Shown: positions 11,540 to 24,787, numbered from the stretch's first letter. The stretch: DNA of 64,000 nucleotides from Symbiodinium natans (GCA_905221605.1 CAJNDS010000302.1:584450-648449), one strand, 5' to 3'. Numbers and translations: made by a program. Notes: generated from the sequence alone by a model not told the origin.

Positions 11540-14400
11540 AAAATCCATAAAATTTATAAAATTTATAAAATTTATAATGCTTCCTTCTAAACTTGAGCAA
11601 ACCAGGCTTTATAAATTTTATAAATTTTATAAATTTCACCTTAAGGGAAAAATGTATAAAATTTATAAAATTTATAAAGTTTTGGGTTCAGGCGTCCCGG
11701 GAAACCTTTAAAATTTATTAAATTTATTAAATTTATAGAATTTATAAAATTTATAAAGCTTCCTTCTAAACTTGAGCAAACCAGGCTTTATAAATTTTAT
11801 AAATTTTATAAATTTCACCTTAAAGGGTAAAATGTATAAAATTTATAAAATTTATAAAGTTTTGGGTTCAGGCGTCCCGGGAAACCTTTAAAATTTATAA
11901 AATTTATAAAATTTATAAAAATTTATAAAATTTATAAAATTTATAAAATTTATAAAATTTATAAAATTTATAAAACTTATAAAATTTATAAAGCTTCCTT
12001 CTAAACTTGAGCAAACCAGGCTTTATAAATTTTATAAATTTTATAAATTTCACCTTAAAGGGTAGAATTTATAAAATTTATAAAATTTATAAAAGTTTTG
12101 GGTTCAGGCGTCCCGGGAAACCTTTAAAATTTATAAAATTTATAAAAATTTATAAAAATTTATAAAATTTATAAAGCTTCCTTCTAAACTTGAGCAAACC
12201 AGGCTTTATAAATTTTATAAATTTTATAAATTTCACCTTAAAGGGTAAAATGTATAAAATTTATAAAATTTATAAAATTTTGGGTTCAGGCGTCCCGGGA
12301 AACCTTTAAAATTTATAAAATTTATAAAATTTATAAAATTTATAACTAAACTTGAGCAAACCAGGCTTTATGAATTTTATAAATTTTATAAATTTCACCT
12401 TAAAGGGTAAAATTTATAAAATTTATAGAATTTATAAAGTTTTGGGTTCAGGCGTCCCGGGAAACCTTTAAAATTTATAAAATTTACAAAAATTTATAAA
12501 AATTATAAAATTTATAAAATTAATAAAATTTATAAAGCTTCCTTCTAAACTTGAGCAAACCAGGCTTTATAAATTTTATAAATTTCACCTTAAAGGGTAA
12601 AATTTATAAAATTTATAAAGTTTTGGGTTCAGGCGTCCCGGGAAACCTTTAAAATTTATAAAAATTTTAAAATTTATAAAATTTATAAAGCTTCCTTCTA
12701 AACTTGAGCAAACCAGGCTTTATAAATTTTATAAATTTTATAAATTTCACCTTAAAGGGTAAAATTTATAAAATTTATAAAGTTTTGGGTTCAGGCGTCC
12801 CGGGAAACCTTTAAAATTTATAAAATTTATAAAATTTATAAATTTATAAAGCTTCCTTCTAAACTTGAGCAAACCAGGCTTTATAAATTTTATAAATTTT
12901 ATAAATTTCACCTTGAGGGTAAAATTTATAAAATTTATAAAATTTATAAAGTTTTGGGTTCAGGCGTCCCGGGAAACCTTTAAAATTTATAAAATTTATA
13001 AAATTTATAAAGCTTCCTTGTAAACTTGAGCAAACCACGCTTTATAAATTTTATAAATTTTATAAATTTCACCTCAAAGGGTAAAACTTATAAAGTTTGT
13101 ACAATTTATAAAGTTTTGGGTTCAGGCGTCCCGGGAAACCTTTAAAATTTATAAAATTTATAAAATTTATAAAAATTTATAAAATTTATAAAATTTATAA
13201 AGCTTCCTTCTAAACTTGAGCAAACCAGGCTTTATAAATTTTATAAATTTTATAAATTTCACCTTAAAGGGTAAAATGTATAAAATTTATAAAAATTATA
13301 AAGTTTTGGGTTCAGGCGTCCCGGGAAACCTTTAAAATTTATAAAATTTATAAAATTGATAAAATTCATAAAAATTATGAAGTTTATAAAGCTTCCTTCT
13401 AAACTTGAGCAAACCAGGCTTTATAAATTTTATAAATTTTATAAATTTCACCTTAAAGGGTAAAACTTATAAAATTTATAAAGTTTTGGGTTCAGGCGTC
13501 CCGGGAAACCTTTAAAATTTATAAAATTTATAAAAATTTATAAAAATTTATAAAATTTATAAAGCTTCCTTCTAAACTTGAGCAAACCAGGCTTTATCAA
13601 TTTTATAAATTTTATAAATTTCACCTTAAAGGGTAAAATTTATAAAATTTATAAAATTTATAAAGTTTTGGGTTCAGGCGTCCCGGGAAACCTTTAAAAT
13701 TTATAAAATTTATAAAATTTATAAATTTATAAAATTTATAACTAAACTTGAGCAAACCAGGCTTTATAAATTTTATAAATTTTATAAATTTCATCTTAAA
13801 GGGTAAAATGTAAAAAATTTATAAAAATTTATAAAGTTTTGGGTTCAGGCGTCCCGGGAAACCTTTAAAATTTATAAAATTTATAAAATTTATAAAATTT
13901 ATAAAATTTATAAAATTTATAACTAAACTTGAGCAAACCAGGCTTTATAAATTTTATAAATTTTATAAATTTCACCTTAAAGGGTAAAATTTAAAAAATT
14001 TATAAAGTTTTGGGTTCAGGCGTCCCGGGAAACCTTTAAAATTTATAAAATTTATAAAATTTATAAATCTTCCTTCTAAACTTGAGCAAACCAGGCTTTA
14101 TAAATTTTATAATTTTTATAAATTTCACCTAAAGGGTAAAATTTATAAAATTTATAAAATTTATAAAGTTTTGGGTTCAGGCGTCCCGGGAAACCTTTAA
14201 AATTTATAAAATTTATAAAATTTATAAAGCTTCCTTCTAAACTTGAGCAAACCAGGCTTTATAAATTTTATAAATTTTAAAAATTCAACTTAAAGCGTAA
14301 AATTTGTCAAATTTATAAAATTTATAAAGTTTTGGGTTCAGGCGTCCCGGGAAACCTTTAAAATTTATAAAATTTATAAAATGTATAAAATTTATAAAAT
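11540..14400 (+). repeat. AT-rich satellite, left arm (forward orientation)
   Basis: Sixteen tandem units of roughly 175 bp by hand count. Each unit has three conserved islands: A (GGGTTCAGGCGTCCCGGGAA), B (CTTCTAAACTTGAGCAAACC) and a short C (CACCTTAAAGGGTAAAA). The linkers are built from the 9-mer AAAATTTAT and vary in length. Island A has a CCCGGG core and B borders an AAGCTT. Unit length varies because the 9-mer linkers expand and contract, while the islands are nearly invariant. The first unit is degenerate (no island A, altered C), as expected at a satellite edge. Open frames here encode only KFIKFIKFI-type peptide. Confidence 0.97.
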
Positions 14401-14540
14401 TTATAAAGACTGGTTTGCTCAAGTTTAGAAGGAAGCTTTATAAATTTTATAAATTTTATAAATTTTTCCTTTAAGGTGAAATTTAAAAAATTTATAAAAT
14501 TTTTCAAGCCTGGTTTGCTCAAGTTTAGAAGGAAGCTTGA
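14357..14540. repeat. Orientation switch inside the satellite
   Basis: The last forward island A ends near 14357. The next island is B in reverse orientation (14407-14435), followed by a C' island and a second reverse B (about 14504-14532) before the first reverse A (about 14597). One A' island is therefore missing next to the junction. The switch lies in 9-mer linker DNA, so the two arms form a very large imperfect inverted repeat. Confidence 0.93.
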
Positions 14541-17500
14541 TAAATTTTATAAATTTTATACATTTTATAAATTTTATAAATTTTATAAGTTTTAAAGGTT
14601 TCCCGGGACGCCTGAACCCAAAACTTTATAAATTTTATAAATTTTATAAGTTTTACCCTTGAAGGTGAAATTTTTAAAAATTTATAAAATTTATAAAGCC
14701 TGGTTTGCTCAAGTTTAGAAGGAAGCTTTATAAATTTTATAAATTTTATAAATTTTATAAATTTTATAAATTTTATAAATTTTATAAATTTTATAAATTT
14801 TATAAATTTTATAAATTTTATAAATTTTAAAGGTTTCCCGGGACGCCTGAACCCAAAACTTTATAAAATTTATAAATTTTACCCTGTAAGGTGAAATTTA
14901 TAAAATTTATAAAATTTATAAAGCCTGGCTTGCTCAAGTTTAGAAGGAAGCTTTATAAATTTTATAAATTTTATAAATTTTAAAGGTTTCCCGGGACGCC
15001 TGAACCCAAAACTTTATAAATTTTATAAATTTTTACAAATTTTACCCTTTAAGGTGAAATTTATAAAATTTGTAAAATTGATAAAGCCTGGTTTGCTCAA
15101 GTTTAGTTATAAATTTTATAAATTTTATAAATTTTATAAATTTATAGATTTTAAAGGTTTCCCGGGACGCCTGAACCCAAAACTTTATAAATTTTATTAA
15201 TTTTATAAATTTTACCCTTTAAGGTGAAATTTATAAAATGTATAAAATTTATAAAGCCTGGTTTGCTCAAGTTTAGAAGGAAGCTTTATAAATTTTATAA
15301 ATTTTATAAATTTTATAAATTTTAAAGGTTTCCCGGGACGCCTGAACCCAAAACTTTATAAATTTTAATAAATTTTATAAATTTTACCCTTTAAGGTGAA
15401 ATTTATAAAATTTCTAAAAATTTATAAAGCCTGGTTTGCTCAAGTTTAGAAGGAAGCTTTATAAATTTTATAAATTTTATAAATTTTAAAGGTTTCCCGG
15501 GACGCCTGAACCCAAAACTTTATAAATTTTATAATTTTTTACAAATTTTACCCTTTAAGGTGAAATTTATAAAATTTATAAAATTTATAAAGCCTGGTTT
15601 GCTCAAGTTTAGAAGGAAGCTTTATAAATTTTATAAATATTTTAAATTTTATAAATTTTTATAAATTTTATAAATTTTAAAAATTTTAAAGGTTTCCCGG
15701 GACGCCTGAACCCAAAAATTTATAAATTTTTTAAATTTTATAAATTTTACCCTTAAGGTGAAATTTATAAAATTTATAAAATTTATAAAGCCTGGTTTGC
15801 TCAAGTTTAGAAGGAAGCTTTATAAATTTTATAAATTTTATAAAATTTATCAATTTTAGAAATTTTTATAAATTTTATAAATTTTATAAATTTTATAAAT
15901 TTTAAAGGTTTCCCGGGACGCCTGAACCCAAAACTTTATAAATTTTATAAATTTTTACAAATTTTACCCTTTAAGGTGAAATTTATAAAATTTGTAAAAT
16001 TGATAAAGCCTGGTTTGCTCAAGTTTAGAAGGAAGCTTTATAAAATTTATAAAAATAAATTTTATAAATTTTTTATAAATTTTATAAATTTTACAGGTTT
16101 CCCGGGACGCCTGAACCCAAAACTTTAAAAATTTTATGAATTTTATAAATTTTACCCTTAAGGTGAAATTTATAAAATTTATAAAACTTATAAAGCCTGG
16201 CTTGCTCAAGTTTAGAAGGAAGCTTTATAAATTTTATAAATTTTATAAATTTTATAAATTTTATAAATTTTATAAATTTTATAAATTTTAAAGGTTTCCC
16301 GGGACGCCTGAACCCAAAACTTTATAAATTTTATACATTTTATAAATTTTACCCTTTAAGGTGACATTTATAAAATTTATAAAATTTATAAAGCCTGGTT
16401 TGCTCAAGTTTAGAAGGAAGCTTTATAAATTTTATAAGTTTTATAAATTTTATAAAATTTTTATAAATTTTATAAATTTTATAAATTTTTATAAATATTT
16501 TATAAATTTTAAAGGTTTCCCGGGACGCCTGAACCCAAAACTTCATAAATTTATAACTTTTATAAATTTTTCCCTTAAGGTGAAATTTATAAAATTTATA
16601 AAATTTATAAAGCCTGGTTTGCTCAAGTTTAGAAGGAAGCTTTATAAATTTTATAAATTTTATAAATTTTAAAGGTTTCCCGGGACGCCTGAACCCAAAA
16701 CTTTATAAATTTTATAAACTTTATAAATTTTACCCTTAAGGTGAAATTTATACAATTTATAAAATTTATAAAGCCTGGTTTGCTCAAGTTTAGAAGGAAG
16801 CTTGATAAATTTTATAAATTTTATAAATTTTAGAAATTTTATAAATTTTAAAGGTTTCCCGGGACGCCTGAACCCAAAAATTTATAAATTTATAACTTTT
16901 ATAAATTTTTTCCCTTAAGGTGAAATTTATAAAATTTATAAAGCCTGGTTTGCTCAAGTTTAGAAGGAAGCTTTATAAATTTTATAAATTTTATAAATTT
17001 TAAAAATTCTATAAATTTTATAAATCTTATAAATTATATAAATTTTAAAGGTTTCCCGGGACGCCTGAACCCAAAACTTTTATAAATTTTATAAATTTTA
17101 TAAATTCTACCCTTTAAGGTGAAATTTTATAAAATTTATATAACTTATAAAGCCTGGTTTGCTCAAGTTTAGAAGGAAGCTTTATAAATTTTATAAATTT
17201 TATAAATTTTATAAATTTTATAATTTTTATAAATTTTATAAATTTTATAAATTTTAAAGGTTTCCCGGGACGCCTGAACCCAAAACTTAAAAAATTTTAT
17301 AAATTTTATAAATTTTATAAATTTTACGCTTTAAGGTGAAATTTATAAAATTTATTAAATTTATAAAGCCTGGTTTGCTCAAGTTTAGAAGGAAGCTTTA
17401 TAAATTTTAAAAATTTAATAAATTTTATAAATTTTATAAATTTTATAAATTTTATAAATTTTAAAGGTTTCCCGGGACGCCTGAACCCAAAACTTTATAA

Positions 17501-20500
17501 ATTTTATAAATCTTATAAGTTTTACCCTTTAAGGTGAAATTTTATAAAATTTATAAAAATTTATAAAGCCTGGTTTGCTCAAGTTTAGAAGGAAGCTTTA
17601 TAAATTTTGTAAATTTTATAAATTTTATAAATTTTATAAATTTTAAAGGTTTCCCGGGACGCCTGAACCCAAAAATTTATAAATTTATAACTTTTATAAA
17701 TTTTTTCCCTTAAGGTGAAATTTATAAAATTTATAAAATTTATAAAGCCTGGTTTGCTCAAGTTTAGAAGGAAGCTTTATAAATTTTATAAATTTTATAA
17801 ATTTTAAAAATTCTATAAATTTTATAAATCTTATAAATTTTATAAATTTTAAAGGTTTCCCGGGACGCCTGAACCCAAAACTTTTATAAATTTTATAAAT
17901 TTTATAAATTCTACCCTTTAAGGTGAAATTTTATAAAATTTATATAACTTATAAAGCCTGGTTTGCTCAAGTTTAGAAGGAAGCTTTATAAATTTTATAA
18001 ATTTTATAATTTTTATAAATTTTATAAATTTTAAAGGTTTCCCGGGACGCCTGAACCCAAAACTTTATAAATTTTATAAATTTTACCCTTCAAGGTGAAT
18101 TTTATAAAATTTATAAAATTTATAAAGCCTGGTTTGCTCAAGTTTAGTTATAAATTTTATAACTTTTATAAATTTTATAAAGTTTATAAATTTTATAAAT
18201 TTTAAAGGTTTCCCGGGACGCCTGAACCCAAAACTTTATAAATTTTATAAATTTTACCCTTTAAGGTGAAATTTATAAAATTTATAAAAAATTAATAAAG
18301 CCTGGTTTGCTCAAGTTTAGAAGGAAGCTTTATAAATTTTATAAATTTATAAATTTTAATAAATTTTGATAAATTTTATAAATTTTTATAAAGTCTATAA
18401 ATTTTAAAGGTTTCCCGGGACGCCTGAACCCAAAACTTTATAAATTTTATAAATTTTTACAAATTTTACCCTTTAAGGTGAAATTTATAAAATTTATAAA
18501 ATTTATAAAGCCTGGTTTGCTCAAGTTTAGAAGGAAGCTTTATAAATTTTATAAAAATAAATTTGAAAATTTTCAAAATTTAATAAATTTTATAAATTTT
18601 ACAGGTTTCCCGGGACGCCGGAACCCAAAACTTTATAAATTTTATATATTTTATAAATTTTACCCTTAAGGTGAAATTTATACAATTTATAAAATTTATA
18701 AAGCCTGGTTTGCTCAAGTTTAGAAGGAAGCTTTATAAATTTTGTAAATTTTAAAAATTTAAAAAATTCTATAAATTTTATAAATTTTAAAGGTTTCCCG
18801 GGACGCCTGAACCCAAAACTTTATAAATTTTATAAAATTTTATACATTTTACCCTTTAGGTGAAATTTATAAAATTTATAAAATTTATAAAGCCTGGTTT
18901 GCTCAAGTTTAGAAGGAAGCTTTATAAATTTTATAAATATTTTAAATTTTATAAATTTTTATAAATTTTATAAATTTTATAAATTTTAAAGGTTTCCCGG
19001 GACGCCTGAACCCAAAACTTTATAAATTTTATAAATCTTATAAGTTTTACCCTTTAAGGTGAAATTTATAAAATTTATAAAAATTTATAAAGCCTGGTTT
19101 GCTCAAGTTTAGAAGGAAGCTTTATAAATTTTGTAAATTTTATAAATTTTATAAATTTTATAAATTTTAAAGGTTTCCCGGGACGCCTGAACCCAAAAAT
19201 TTAAAAATTTTATAAATTTTTCCCTTAAGGTGAAATTTATAAAATTTATAAAGCCTGGTTTGCTCAAGTTTAGAAGGAAGCTTTATAAATTTTATAAATG
19301 TTATAAATTTTAAAATTTTATAAATTTTATAAATCTTATAAATTTTATAAATTTTAAAGGTTTCCCGGGACGCCTGAACCCAAAACTTTTATAAATTTTA
19401 TAAATTTTATAAATTCTACCCTTTAAGGTGAAATTTTATAAAATTTATATAACTTATAAAGCCTGGTTTGCTCAAGTTTAGAAGGAAGCTTTATAAATTT
19501 TATAAATTTTATAAATTTTATAAATTTTATAATTTTTATAAATTTTATAAATTTTATAAATTTTAAAGGTTTCCCGGGACGCCTGAACCCAAAACTTTAT
19601 AAATTTTATAAATTTTACCCTTTAAGGTGAATTTTATAAAATTTATAAAATTTATAAAGCCTGGTTTGCTCAAGTTTAGTTATAAATTTTATAACTTTTA
19701 TAAATTTTATAAAGTTTATAAATTTTATAAATTTTAAAGGTTTCCCGGGACGCCTGAACCCAAAACTTTATAAATTTTATAAATTTTACCCTTTAAGGTG
19801 AAATTTATAAAATTTATAAAATTTATAAAGCCTGGTTTGCTCAAGTTTAGAAGGAAGCTTTATAAATTTTATAAATTTTTATAAATTTTAATAAATTTTG
19901 ATAAATTTTATAAATTTTTATAAAAGTCTATAAATTTTAAAGGTTTCCCGGGACGCCTGAACCCAAAACTTTATAAATTTTATAAATTTTTACAAATTTT
20001 ACCCTTTAAGGTGAAATTTATAAAATTTATAAAATTTATAAAGCCTGGTTTGCTCAAGTTTAGAAGGAAGCTTTATAAATTTTATAAAAACAAATTTGAA
20101 AATTTTTAAAAATTTAATAAATTTTATAAATTTTAAAGGTTTCCCGGGACGCCTGAACCCAAAACTTTATAAATTTTATATATTTTATAAATTTTACCCT
20201 TAAGGTGAAATTTATAAAATTTATAAAATTTATAAAGCCTGGTTTGCTCAAGTTTAGAAGGAAGCTTTATAAATTTTGTAAATTTTATAAATTTTATAAA
20301 TTTTATAAATTTTATAAATTTTATAAATTTTAAAGGTTTCCCGGGGCGCCTGAACCCAAAACTTTATAAATTTTAATAAATTTTATAAATTTTACCCTTT
20401 AAGGTGAAATTTATAAAATTTCTAAAATTTATAAAGCCTGCTTTGCTCAAGTTTAGAAGGAAGCTTTATAAATTTTATAAATTTTATAAAATTTAAAGGT

Positions 20501-22720
20501 TTCCCGGGACGCCTGAACCCAAAACTTTATAAATTTTATAAATTTTACCCTTTAAGGTGAAATTTATAAAATTTATAAAAAATTAATAAAGCCTGGTTTG
20601 CTCAAGTTTAGAAGGAAGCTTTATAAATTTTATAAATTTATAAATTTTAATAAATTTTGATAAATTTTATAAATTTTTATAAAGTCTATAAATTTTAAAG
20701 GTTTCCCGGGACGCCTGAACCCAAAACTTTATAAATTTTATAAATTTTTACAAATTTTACCCTTTAAGGTGAAATTTATAAAATTTATAAAATTTATAAA
20801 GCCTGGTTTGCTCAAGTTTAGAAGGAAGCTTTATAAATTTTATAAATTTTATAAATTTTAAAGGCTTCCCGGGACGCCTGAACCCAAAACTTTATAAATT
20901 TTACAAATTTTTACAAATTTTACCCTTTAAGGTGAAATATATAAAATTGATAAAAATTTATAAAGCCTGGTTTGCTCAAGTTTAGAAGGAAGCTGTATAT
21001 ATTTTATAAATTTTATAAATTTTATAAATTTTATAAATTTTATAAATTTTATAAATCTTATAAATTTTAAAGGTTTCCCGGGACGCCTGAACCCAAAACT
21101 TCATAAATTTATAAATTGTACAAATTTTTCCCTTAAGGTGAAATTTATAAAATTTAAAAAATTTATAAAGCCTGGCTTGCTCAAGTTTAGAAGGAAGCTT
21201 TATAAATTTTTATAAATTTTATAAATTTTATAAATTTTAAAGGTTTCCCGGGACGCCTGAACCCAAAACTTTATAAATTTTATAAATCTTATAAGTTTTA
21301 CCCTTTAAGGTGAAATTTTATAAAATTTATAAAAATTTATAAAGCCTGGTTTGCTCAAGTTTAGAAGGAAGCTTTATAAGTTTTATAAATTTTATAAATT
21401 TTATAAATTTTAAAAATTTTAAAGGTTTCCCGGGACGCCTGAACCCAAAACTTTATAAATTTTATAAATTTTATAAATTTTACCCTTTAAGGTGAAATTT
21501 ATAAAATTTCTAAAATTTATAAAGCCTGGTTTGCTCAAGTTTAGAAGGAAGCTTTATAAATTTTATAAATTTTATAAATTTTAAAGGTTTCCCGGGACGC
21601 CTGAACCCAAAACTTTATAAATTTTATAAATCTTATAAGTTTTACCCTTTAAGGTGAAATTTTATAAAATTTCTAAAAATGTATAAAGCCTGGTTTGCTC
21701 AAGTTTAGAAGGAAGCTTTATAAATTTTATAAATTTTATAAATTTTTACAAATTTTATAAATTTTACAAATCTTATAAATTTTATAAATTTTAAAGGTTT
21801 CCCGGGACGCCTGAACCCAAAACTTTTATAAATTTTATAAATTTTATAAATTCTACCCTTTAAGGTGAAATTTTATAAAATTTATATAACTTATAAAGCC
21901 TGGTTTGCTCAAGTTTAGAAGGAAGCTTTATAAATTTTATAAATTTTATAAATTTTATAAATTTTATAATTTTTATAAATTTTATAAATTTTATAAATTT
22001 TATAAATTTTAAAAGTTTCCCGGGACGCCTGAACCCAAAACTTTATAAATTTTATAAATTTTACCCTTTAAGGTGAATTTTATAAAATTTATAAAAATTT
22101 CTAAAGCCTGGTTTGCTCAAGTTTAGTTATAAATTTTATAACTTTTATAAATTTTATAAATTTTATAAATTTTATAAATTTTATAAATTTTATAAATTTT
22201 ATAAATTTTAAAGGTTTCCCGGGACGCCTGAACCCAAAACTTTATAAATTTTATAAATTTTACCCTTTAAGGTGAAATTTATAAAATTTATAAAATTTAT
22301 AAAGCCTGGTTTGCTCAAGTTTAGTTATAAATTTTATAACTTTTATAAATTTTATAAATTTTATAAATTTTAAAGGTTTCCCGGGACGCCTGAACCCAAA
22401 ACTTTATAAATTTTTTAAATTTTATAAATTTTACCCTTTAAGGTGAAATTTATAAAATTTATAAAATTTATAAAGCCTGGTTTGCTCAAGTGTAGAAGGA
22501 AGCTTTATAAACTTTTTAAATTTTGTAAGTTTTATAAATTTTATAAGTTTTATAAATTTTAAAGTTTCCCGGGACGCCTGAAACCCAAAACTTTATAAAT
22601 GTTGATAAATTTTATAAATTTTGCTCTTAAGGTGAAATTTATACAATTTATAAAATTTGTAGAATTTATACAATTTATAAAGCCTGTTTGCTCAAGTGTA
22701 GAAGGAAGCTTTATAAATTA
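14400..22720 (-). repeat. AT-rich satellite, right arm (reverse orientation)
   Basis: About 43 units by hand count, all reverse-complemented relative to the left arm, so the order is A', C', B' on the plus strand. Mean unit length is near 190 bp. Higher-order structure is visible: a block with CTTATAAATT linkers and TTTATATAACTTATAAAGCC recurs near 17.1, 17.9, 19.4 and 21.9 kb, usually followed by a unit with a shortened island B. The last units (22.56-22.71 kb) carry substitutions in all islands, marking the right edge. Confidence 0.97.
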
Positions 22721-22803
22721 AATACTTTAAATAGTTTAAATATTTTACTCATGGAAGCGATACTCATTTAAAACAATTCCATTACTTCAATGAATTAAGC
22801 TAT

Positions 22804-22881
22804 TTAACGGGACTTCTTCACTTCAAACTCTCCCGCGTCTCTGATGAAGTATGTCCCCTGTGAGGGCTTGGAATTCGTTTG
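22804..22881 (-). CDS. Probable 3' terminal coding exon at the satellite edge
   Basis: A long pyrimidine-rich stretch ends in CTCTTCGCAAG. From there the minus strand reads 25 codons, QTNSKPSQGTYFIRDAGEFE then VKKSR, and stops with TAA at 22804-22806. Codon composition and the strong acceptor make this one of the better exon candidates outside the named genes. It starts in phase 0. The stop lies about 85 bp from the last satellite unit, so a minus-strand gene appears to end directly against the satellite. I do not recognise the protein, and its upstream exons were not found in the repeat-rich DNA to the right. Confidence 0.5.
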   Translation of the reverse strand, partial: QTNSKPSQGTYFIRDAGEFEVKKSR

Positions 22882-22959
22882 CTTGCGAAGAGGCGCGGGG
22901 ATGAGGCGGAAGAAGGAATGATGACATTATTTAAATCATGTGAATTATTTAAATTATTG

Positions 22960-23320
22960 AAATTAATTAAATGGTCTGGCTGTTGGAGGAATGAATTTAT
23001 TTGAATAATTAAATTCTGGAGCCCCCAAAATAATTTAAATAATTAAATTGTTTAAATTGTTTAATTTATTTTTGGGGCCTACCGAATTCAATAATTTAAA
23101 CCATTTAAATAATTTAAACAAATAATTTAATTATTCAAATCCCTGATTTGAATAATTAAATTCTTTTGGGAGGCCACAGAATTTTTCTAATTTAATTATT
23201 TAAGTCCCTGATTTGAAAAATTAAATTCTTTTGGGAGGCCCCAGAACTTACATACATTAATTATTCAAATCCCTGATTTGAATAATTAAATTCTTTTGGG
23301 GGGCACCAGAATGAAATTAT
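22960..23320. repeat. AT-rich inverted and tandem repeats
   Basis: Units of about 65 bp carry the phrase AATTAAATTCTTTTGGG followed by AGGCC and CCAGAA, three times (ends near 23180, 23246 and 23312). Two of them contain perfect hairpins of 14-15 bp per arm around CCCTG (23126-23160 and 23256-23290). There is no sign of coding. Confidence 0.85.
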
Positions 23321-23609
23321 TTTATGTTTTATAAACTCTATTTTTTTGCATTATTAACTTATGGCATTCTGTTCACCACCCAGAATTCATTCCAGAGGTT
23401 ACAATATTAATACGAGAATGAAGTGAACATGTGAACGAATGAACTGGGCGTTCTTTGTATTCTCTTTTTGCGCGCCCCTTAAACACTATTGTCTTCTTTC
23501 AACTAATCTCAACAGATACAGTGAATGAAATGAATGTGTGATCTGTGATTTAGCGAAAGAAAGAAGATAATGGGGGCGTTCATTTCACTTTGTTCATTCA
23601 CTTTCTATT

Positions 23610-23930
23610 TTAGTATCCTGGGTTCTTAGGGTAGACTCGATTCTAAGAGAAGGTTTTTAGGGTAGCCTGTATTCTTAGGGCTGAGTTATTGTTTGGTGGT
23701 GGTCTTGATTTTTAGGATAGCTTGGATTCTTAGGGGTGGCCTGTATTCTTAGGATAAGCCTGGATTCTTGGGCTTGAGCTTGCTTTTTGGTGGCAGCCTG
23801 GTGTTTTAGAGTAGCCTGGGTTCTTAAGGTAGCCTGGATTCTTGGGGTAGCCCATTCTTAGGGTTGCGTTTTTTTCGTTTTGGTGGCAGCCTGGATTCTT
23901 AGGGTAGCCCGGATTCTTAGGGTCCAATTT
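23610..23930. repeat. Minisatellite, about 21 bp unit
   Basis: The motif AGCCTGGATTCTTAGGGT is repeated about fourteen times with drift, twice interrupted by TTTTTGGTGGCAGCCTGG. The minus-strand frame encodes NPGYPK repeats simply because the unit length is a multiple of three. I treat it as non-coding. Confidence 0.85.
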
Positions 23931-23935
23931 AAGGG

Positions 23936-24310
23936 ATAGAGAAAGGCCTTCAAAACTTTTATTGAGGGTAAAGGAGAGATCTCAAGAAAAAAGGTAGTAG
24001 AGCTCCGTCGTTGCCTATGAAGCGACAAACGGCTTCTCTTATTGCTTGAGAAACATTTCTGAAACACAGAAATTGTAGAGAACTCTCTTTCATTTCCTGC
24101 AAAAAGATAGAGGAGGTCTCTCATGACCTATTGCGAGAGACAGAAGCTCTTTCAGGTAAAAAATAGGAAACGGTAGCTACCTATTGACGAGACACAAAAG
24201 AGAGGACATGAGAGAGCTCTTATGATTTCTTTTGTATTACCAATGCAATCTTCTATCTCTGAGTAGGAGACGAAAGAAGAGCCTTCTATCTTCTCATAGG
24301 AATCAAATGA
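23936..24310. repeat. Direct duplication, copy 1
   Basis: Matches 25290-25660 in order: AGGCCTTCA, GGGTAAAGGAGAGATCTC, GGCTTCTCTTAT, ATTTCTGAAA, TAGAGAACTCTCTTTC, TCTCATGACCTATTGCGAGA, ATCTCTGAGTAGGAGA and ATCTTCTCATAGGAA. The copies lie 1.35 kb apart and have diverged, so this is an old duplication or two copies of an unknown element. Confidence 0.85.
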
Positions 24311-24787
24311 AGTCCTGTGTAGGAAACGAAGAGACCTTTGATAAACAAGAACAACAGAATGGAAACGAATCGATGTCATCCCATCTGTTTATTTATAATG
24401 AGAAATGGGGCATTAAGAGCTCCTCTATTCTTTTGGAAATGGGAAATGGAATAACTTGTGTCCCTCCTGAGTGGAGGATCTCTCTTTCGAAGACATCAGA
24501 GATCCCCTCTATGCCCCTCTGTCTCGCAGTCGGAAATGAGAGAGCCCATTCCCCCCTTCCCCCCCCCCGCCCCCCTACCTTCTCATAACAAATGAAAAAA
24601 CGGAAATGAACGATGTCCTCGATCTTTTAATGCAGAATGAGAGACCTCTCTGTCTCCTAATGGAACATGAAAAACCTCATGTATTTTCTTTTCAATAAAA
24701 GATCCCTCTCTCGAGGCAATGAGAGATCCTTCCCGATATCTCTTTTTAGGAAACACTTCTTCAAGTGGGAGAAAGACTTTTGAAAGA

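Noticed and set aside
15964-18669. Open frames of 60-100 codons in the satellite (KFIKFINFYKF peptides)
   Set aside because: The linker repeat is 9 bp, so any frame stays open; the product is pure low complexity and changes with unit orientation.
11540-22720. CRISPR-like array
   Set aside because: Units are long, AT-rich, with variable-length linkers rather than unique spacers, and the genome is eukaryotic.
23730-23927. NPGYPK repeat protein
   Set aside because: Explained by a 21 bp minisatellite whose length is a multiple of three.
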